DNA of 46,083 nucleotides, from the NCBI GenBank assembly GCA_937891465.1, contig CALAHF010000124.1, forward strand, positions 1 through 46,083. Reading direction: 5' to 3'. This document shows, in pieces, positions 41,421 through 46,083 of this stretch. Both the position numbers and the translations under genes were made by a program. The notes beneath the pieces were generated by a model. That model saw only the letters and a list, made by a program, of their open reading frames with translations, did no database searches and was not told the origin of the DNA. This stretch comes from an uncultured Verrucomicrobiales bacterium (GTDB lineage Bacteria > Verrucomicrobiota > Verrucomicrobiia > Verrucomicrobiales > DEV007). How positions within the stretch are numbered: the first letter of the stretch is position 1; each line of letters starts with the position of its first letter.

Positions 41421-43469
41421 TTATCGCGCCGCGTTCCGCAGGTAATCCTCAATCACATACTGGGCACGGATTGGCTTCCCATCACTCTTCCGGTATTCGT
41501 TGGAAAGATCAGCGTCGAGAATCCGGGCCTTCACGTTGTCGGACCACTGAATTTCAAAATACTTAAAAAGCTGTTCCTTCAACTTTTTGTCGTAAATCGG
41601 AAAGACGGTTTCGATTCGGGAATCAAAATTACGCGGCAGGAAATCCGCCGAAGACAGGTAGACTTCGGGTTCCCCATCGTTTTCAAAAATCAGAAGTCGG
41701 GAGTGCTCAAGATACTTGTCGACGATACCAATCGCTTCGATCGATTCTCCCGGGCCATCCCCCGTGATCAGTGAAAACATGCTTCGCGCGATGATTCGAA
41801 TCTTCACACCCGCTTGTGACGCTTCGTAAAGCAATCCGACAACTTCTTCATCGGACAAATTATTAATTTTCAATGAAATACCGGCCTTTTTACCCGCTTT
41901 CGCAGCATCAATTTCTGCACGAATTTTCTTACGTATGAATACCCTCAATCCCACTGGAGCAGCAACGAGATGCTTCAAACGCGGTGGATGGTAGCTGCGT
42001 TCCGCAAATCGAAAAATTGCAGCAGCATCTTCTGCGATCTCCGGATGTGCCGTGAAGAGAAGGTGATCAGCAAAGATGCCCGTGGTGTCTTCATTGAAGT
42101 TTCCGGTTCCAAGAATCGTGTAGGCGCGATCGACACCATGCTCGCGGCGATTGATCAGCAAAAGCTTGGAGTGAACTTTCAGCCCGGGAACTCCTAGAAC
42201 TACACGAACACCCGCGGCGCGATATTCACTTGCCCAGGCGATGTTGGCCTCCTCATCGAAACGGGCTTGCGGCTCAACCAGAACGCTGACTTTTTTGCCA
42301 TTTCGAGCGGCTGCCATGAGAGCTTTTGCAACGCAGGACTTCTTCGCGAGACGATACTGCGTCATCTGAATGGTCTGCACAAACGGATCAATTGAAGCCT
42401 CCTGAAGCAAGTCGATGTAGAACCGAAACGGATGATACGGGATGTGAAGCAGCAAATCGCGTTTCCGGATTTTCGCGAAGATACTTTTTTTGTGGGATTT
42501 GCGGAATCCACGCGGAATGATCTCCTCGGTCGGAGGATTCTTTAAATCATCACGTCCAAACGACGGAAAGCTGAGGAGATCGCGCCGGTTATGATATTTC
42601 GCACCGGGATAAAGCTTCTCAGGCGCCGAAATATTGAGCTTCTTCAGCACCAAATTGAGGAAAGTCTTCGGGAAATTTGAATCGAAGTTTGCTCGTACAG
42701 GGAGTCCCTGTTGGCGGGCTTTCAAACCATCTTCAAGCTTTTCGTAAAACGATTCGGTAAAGTCATCATCGAATTCCAGCTCAGAATCTCGCGTGAACTT
42801 AATCGCATAAGATTCAAAGGTGTCATAGGGCAGCACCCCAAAAATTTCACCCAAGCCAAAGCGGATGATGTCATCCAAATACATAACCAACTGGGTTCTA
42901 CCTGATTTTGGAAGCGCAATGAAGCGCGGTAAGACCCCGGGAATTTCAATCAGTGAGTGAGCCGCCCTGCCCTTGCCATCAGCCTTGGTAAGACGAACTG
43001 CGAGATACATCGGAGCATCCCGCAGTTTCGGCGATTTGGCCGTATGCTTCAGCATGATGGGATTGATATGCGGGCTGACCTTTTCCCTGAAATATTTGAT
43101 CACATGAGAGTGAAGGCTTTTCGGCACTTGTTCTTCATTCACCACCCGAATTCCATTAGCCTCCAGATCAGCCATCGCGTTCCCGTAGGCAACGTTAAAA
43201 TCCTCTGCCTGCTCTCCAACGATCGTTGCGATGGTTTTCAACGTCACATTCGGATCCGGCATGTGAAGCGATTTCCACTGTTCCCCGAGAGATGCCAAAC
43301 GACGCAATGTCGCAACTCGCACTCGGAAGAATTCATCCATGTTCGAACTGTAAATTCCGAGGAACTTAATACGCTCCATGAGTGGGACATCAGACGAGGC
43401 CCCCTCTTGCAAAACACGCGCGTTAAACGACAACCAACTAATTTCTTTGCTGCGGAAAGGGATCTTCAT
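41421..43469 (-). CDS. ppk1: Polyphosphate kinase 1
   Basis: PPK1 polymerises the gamma phosphate of ATP into inorganic polyphosphate at the membrane. ATG 43469 gives 682 residues, the usual length. The N-terminal KEISWLSFNARVLQEG and SSNMDEFFRVRVATL are the family signature. Also visible are LLLHIPYHPFRFYIDLLQEA, VSVLVEPQARFDEEANIAWA, the phospho-His segment GVPGLKVHSKLLLINRR and TILGTGNFNEDTTGIF. A longer start at 43607 would overlap the PAP2 gene and was rejected. Operon: PAP2 phosphatase gene then ppk1 (87 bases between), suggesting phosphate/polyphosphate-related co-expression. The leader on the minus strand is pyrimidine-rich (ACTTCCGACTTCCCGAG). Confidence 0.95.
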   Translation of the reverse strand: MKIPFRSKEISWLSFNARVLQEGASSDVPLMERIKFLGIYSSNMDEFFRVRVATLRRLASLGEQWKSLHMPDPNVTLKTIATIVGEQAEDFNVAYGNAMADLEANGIRVVNEEQVPKSLHSHVIKYFREKVSPHINPIMLKHTAKSPKLRDAPMYLAVRLTKADGKGRAAHSLIEIPGVLPRFIALPKSGRTQLVMYLDDIIRFGLGEIFGVLPYDTFESYAIKFTRDSELEFDDDFTESFYEKLEDGLKARQQGLPVRANFDSNFPKTFLNLVLKKLNISAPEKLYPGAKYHNRRDLLSFPSFGRDDLKNPPTEEIIPRGFRKSHKKSIFAKIRKRDLLLHIPYHPFRFYIDLLQEASIDPFVQTIQMTQYRLAKKSCVAKALMAAARNGKKVSVLVEPQARFDEEANIAWASEYRAAGVRVVLGVPGLKVHSKLLLINRREHGVDRAYTILGTGNFNEDTTGIFADHLLFTAHPEIAEDAAAIFRFAERSYHPPRLKHLVAAPVGLRVFIRKKIRAEIDAAKAGKKAGISLKINNLSDEEVVGLLYEASQAGVKIRIIARSMFSLITGDGPGESIEAIGIVDKYLEHSRLLIFENDGEPEVYLSSADFLPRNFDSRIETVFPIYDKKLKEQLFKYFEIQWSDNVKARILDADLSNEYRKSDGKPIRAQYVIEDYLRNAAR

Positions 43470-43555
43470 TCGGGAATACTCGGGAAGTCGGAAGTTAGCC
43501 TTGATCGGCTTTTTTTCCAGTTTCCACTTTGTGAAATCCTCGGCACAAATTGTCC

Positions 43556-44932
43556 TTATTTGTCCAACGGCTGAAAAATCAATTCGCTCTCCGGCCCCCG
43601 CTTCCAATTCAATCGATATCCATGCGACTTTGATGGCACTGATTTGAAATAACTAATCTGACCATTCGTCTCGTCCTTGATCATCGATTCAAGATCGAAA
43701 AATGCCAGGACCGGCGCCCGACTCCCCAGCCTTCCGGTGACCTTCGCCCTCTCGGTAATCAGATCCAATTTTAGGGCTCGCGTTGTGTCGGGGAGCTCAA
43801 GAATAGCCTCCACATCAGCCACCTCGAGTTTGAAATACCGGACGCGATCCCACGGAATTGTGATGACGAGACGCTGATCGATTTCAGTCAGTTTACCGCT
43901 CCAGCGTTGATCATAGTGCAGCTTCAGCGTTCCGTCGTCTTCGATGGTTTCATCCAGCTGATCTGCGATTTTAGAAGTCGAAACTCCGTGTCCGACTGCT
44001 TCTCCCTGAATTGAAAACTCATCACCATCAACGATTTTCAAACTTCCGTAGACGACCTTCAGAGAAATCTTCAGATCGGTTTCCGGAGTCACCTCCGATA
44101 TAATGGTGTAGTCACGCTTCGCTGAATAGGGCGTCGCCAGCATGATCGCTGCGAATCCGCAAAGAATCGCGAATGCCCCGAGCAGCTTGATCTTCAGGGG
44201 GATTTTTCGCTTCTCTTGCTCCGTTTGCAAATCGAGCACCTCGCGATTCAGTCGCAGTAAATAGAACAAGCCCGCTGCCGAAAACCACGTCACGGCACCC
44301 GCCCAAACAACATCACTGGGAAAATGACCGCCCTGGAGAACCCGGGTGACTCCAATGAGAATTCCAAATCCTAATCCGACAGCAAGAGCGATCACCGACC
44401 AGGCTGGCCGGGCTTTTCGGAGCAGAAAATAGAACGCGAGGAAAAAGAATCCCATCGTTGCGTGGCCGCATGGGAATGACTTGCCATCACTGGTGAGATC
44501 AATCGTGAGCACTTGCTCAAACGCATTTCGGCCACCAAAAAGATCTACCTCACGGGGGCGCGGTCGGCCCCAGTTTTCTTTTAAAATCAGATTCGCAATG
44601 ATTCCCGCCGCAACGGCTGCGACGAGAAACACGAAGGCACTCGCCCTTCGATAACGCGCGAGTTTGGGGATTCCGAATCCCAGGACGAAGATCAGGACCG
44701 CAGCAATAGCCACGACCGCCGCCGGCATCGGACCAAAATCGTAGACCGCTTTCCAGAATGGAAGCTCTCCCGTTTTCCAGGAAAGCGACTCAGCATCGAA
44801 AGCACGAGCCTGAATTACAAGTTCACGATTTTCCGAAACCAAAAACCACGTCAATCCAAGTGTCACCAAAAGCGGTAACACCAAATCAAGTAGCAGCCAT
44901 TTCCAACGGATCGAAGACACGGTCTGAATCAA
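43556..44932 (-). CDS. PAP2-family phosphatase with C-terminal beta domain
   Basis: A 458-residue inner-membrane protein. The N-terminal half has six predicted helices and the three acid-phosphatase motifs: KENWGRPRPRE (Lys118 to Pro125), KSFPCGHATM (Ser152 to His157; the usual PSGH Ser is Cys here, a noteworthy variant) and RVLQGGHFPSDVV (Arg197, His203). It likely dephosphorylates a lipid such as undecaprenyl or phosphatidyl glycerol phosphate. The C-terminal half (from about 265) is a beta-rich domain (EFSIQGEAVGHGVSTSK; LVITIPWDRVRYFKLEVADV) similar to DUF4097/putative adhesin-type beta solenoids. The longest start is TTG 44932; GTG 44920 is an alternative. Operon with ppk1. Confidence 0.8.
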   Translation of the reverse strand: MIQTVSSIRWKWLLLDLVLPLLVTLGLTWFLVSENRELVIQARAFDAESLSWKTGELPFWKAVYDFGPMPAAVVAIAAVLIFVLGFGIPKLARYRRASAFVFLVAAVAAGIIANLILKENWGRPRPREVDLFGGRNAFEQVLTIDLTSDGKSFPCGHATMGFFFLAFYFLLRKARPAWSVIALAVGLGFGILIGVTRVLQGGHFPSDVVWAGAVTWFSAAGLFYLLRLNREVLDLQTEQEKRKIPLKIKLLGAFAILCGFAAIMLATPYSAKRDYTIISEVTPETDLKISLKVVYGSLKIVDGDEFSIQGEAVGHGVSTSKIADQLDETIEDDGTLKLHYDQRWSGKLTEIDQRLVITIPWDRVRYFKLEVADVEAILELPDTTRALKLDLITERAKVTGRLGSRAPVLAFFDLESMIKDETNGQISYFKSVPSKSHGYRLNWKRGPESELIFQPLDK

Positions 44933-44991
44933 CCCTCATGGGGTGAAAGTTGCAAAAACTTCCGTCACGGTTAGGCGAAAAACTTAATCTA

Positions 44992-45036
44992 ACGATCCAA
45001 CAGGGCCTGAACCATGAATCAACCCTGTTGCTTCGT
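44992..45036 (+). repeat. 45-bp palindromic repeat, copy 10
   Basis: Left arm ACGATCCAACAGGGC (44992-45006), loop CTGAACCATGAATCA (45007-45021), right arm ACCCTGTTGCTTCGT (45022-45036). The orientation is plus. It lies in the 183-base gap between the PAP2 gene start and the oxidoreductase stop, 79 bases from that stop. Confidence 0.88.
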
Positions 45037-45115
45037 TAAAAAAGCGCCGACGAGAGAGTACTTTGAAGGCGGGTTACCCCTGGTTTCAGAAATCCAATGA
45101 GATCTGACACTTGTC

Positions 45116-46083
45116 TCAACTCTCAAAAAACGGCGCGGCTTTCTCGTAATCCAGAGGAAGCTCAACGGCGCGCTTTTCGGCGGCCGAAATCTGCGCGGCC
45201 CATCCCAATTCGGCCACGGAGGCGGAATTCGCGAAACTGAGAAAGCTTTGCTCCCCTTTTTGAATGCTCTCTACGAAATGCGCCACGCAATGCTGCGTTT
45301 GATGATTCATCACGTCACCACTGTCAGGTGTCGTCGTATCGGCCGGCCACATGTATTGAATCGTTCCCTCGTGTAAACAACGATCCGGATCGAGCGGATA
45401 AATCCATTTCCGGTCTCCCACGGACTCCGACCAGAACCGGATCTTTTGCTTCCGGTCCAGGTAGCTGTCGAAAATCAGGCCACCTTTGGTGCCGTGGATG
45501 TTGTGATACGCATCATAGCCATTGGCCTGGTCGACATTTCCAAAGCAGAGTCCGGTTGCGCCATTGCTGAATTCGATATGCAAATTCCAGAGCGCTTCGA
45601 TCTCGAACGGGCGGGCGTGAACATCGGATTTGCTGGCGTAAACCCGAATCGGATGAGCGTCCTGCGCCGCCATGATGTTCACCATCGCCGAAAGGCTGTG
45701 TATGATCCCCATGCCGATCGCATCCCCCATTCGTTCAGCTGAAAGCTTCCAGACCTTGTCATCGGCAATGTTGATGGGGTGACGGTAGTTGATCTGGATC
45801 TGAGTAATCGTGCCGAAGTCCCCTCGCCTCGCCATGTCCTGAATCCGCGCTTCCAGCGTGTCGAAATTCATCAGGTAATCGACCATCGTGATCAACTCCG
45901 GATTTGCCTTTTCCAATTCAACCTGTTGGACAAATTCATCAAATTTCGTGGCACACGGTTTTTCGCAAAAGACGTGTTTTCCCGCTTTCATCGCCGCAAT
46001 GGCTTGCTGCCCGTGAGCCTCGTTCGTTGAGCAGAGGAAAACCGCCTCGATCGCCGGATTTTCCAGAATGTCTTCGAAACGGT
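45116..46083 (-). CDS. Gfo/Idh/MocA family oxidoreductase, 5' end outside the window
   Basis: A partial NAD(P)-dependent sugar oxidoreductase; the start lies beyond base 46083 on the minus strand. The frame is open to the window edge (RFEDILENPAIEAVFLCSTN at the left), so the ATG at 45991 (MKAGKHVFCEKP) is internal. GKHVFCEKP carries the conserved EKP catalytic-site Lys (about the usual position 95-100 of the family). MVDYLMNFD, the C-terminal alpha/beta domain GTIQYMWPADTTT and EALWNLHIEFSNGATGLCFG follow. Family members act on inositol, glucose, and many other sugars; the substrate is not determinable here. Confidence 0.88.
   Translation of the reverse strand, partial: RFEDILENPAIEAVFLCSTNEAHGQQAIAAMKAGKHVFCEKPCATKFDEFVQQVELEKANPELITMVDYLMNFDTLEARIQDMARRGDFGTITQIQINYRHPINIADDKVWKLSAERMGDAIGMGIIHSLSAMVNIMAAQDAHPIRVYASKSDVHARPFEIEALWNLHIEFSNGATGLCFGNVDQANGYDAYHNIHGTKGGLIFDSYLDRKQKIRFWSESVGDRKWIYPLDPDRCLHEGTIQYMWPADTTTPDSGDVMNHQTQHCVAHFVESIQKGEQSFLSFANSASVAELGWAAQISAAEKRAVELPLDYEKAAPFFES

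Noticed and set aside
44927-44946. AATCAACCCTCATGGGGTGA at the start of the PAP2 gene, like the repeat's right arm
   Set aside because: No left arm is present and the right arm is altered; it forms its own small ACCC-TCAT-GGGT hairpin. Kept only as context for start choice.
1651-45036. Interpretation of the repeats as ordinary Rho-independent terminators
   Set aside because: The bases after the right arm are mostly A-rich, not T runs, and one copy lies inside a coding region, two others touch gene starts.

Overview
The window looks like a chromosomal segment of a Verrucomicrobiota bacterium, possibly Opitutae-like. I infer this from gene families rather than a marker gene. The clues are a SdhC-SdhA-SdhB (cytochrome b558 type) succinate dehydrogenase operon, FloA, LptE/LptF-LptG and BamD-like envelope genes, secreted proteins resembling pieces of the large PVC-type dehydrogenase/heme-binding proteins, and a remnant of an EPS sugar transferase of a type I associate with Opitutae. 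No rRNA, tRNA, CRISPR array, integrase or transposase was found. Most start codons lack a Shine-Dalgarno sequence; many are instead preceded by a C/U-rich tract.

Layout. 1-5.5 kb: end of an SGNH hydrolase, floA with a small coiled-coil membrane protein, a non-coding stretch with a possible structured RNA, yaaA, and two secreted PVC-type proteins. 5.5-11.5 kb: a methyltransferase, a two-partner-secretion outer-membrane transporter behind a 640-base leader region, a nucleoside phosphorylase, a secreted helical protein and a secreted C39-like cysteine peptidase. 11.7-15.1 kb: nadK and tlyA (minus strand), then an SDR and a TPMT-like methyltransferase. 15.1-20 kb: two small lipoproteins and sucA-sucB. 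20.2-21.9 kb: a decayed accessory patch with a doubly frameshifted lipoprotein, a membrane protein and a 51-codon gene. 21.9-30.2 kb: an MFS transporter, an LptF/LptG permease, a six-hairpin-type lipoprotein, then a BamD-like TPR protein, LptE and RsmI. 30.3-33.9 kb: sdhCAB. 34-38 kb: small proteins, aroD, broken EPS and amidoligase-like genes meeting tail to tail, a two-repeat secreted protein and an esterase. 38-46 kb: rapA, ppk1 with a PAP2 phosphatase, and a truncated Gfo/Idh/MocA oxidoreductase.

The most striking feature is a dispersed palindromic repeat that no ordinary annotation explains. It is almost always 45 bases, built as 15-base left arm, 15-base loop and 15-base right arm, with at least nine full copies plus one half copy and a degenerate candidate in 46 kb. 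Most copies lie 5-35 bases after a stop codon. The loop is asymmetric, so each element has an orientation. One copy forms part of the 5' coding sequence (signal-peptide region) of a secreted protein, others touch the start regions of tlyA and of a hypothetical gene, and two sit in tandem after rapA. The copies lack the U-tract of an intrinsic terminator, so they look like a REP/MITE-like family or a 3'-UTR RNA element rather than plain terminators.

Functionally the neighbourhood is mostly housekeeping: TCA cycle and respiration (sucAB, sdhCAB), NAD phosphorylation, shikimate pathway, rRNA methylation, transcription recycling (RapA), polyphosphate synthesis and outer-membrane biogenesis. Between these lie small patches of decayed or lineage-specific genes.
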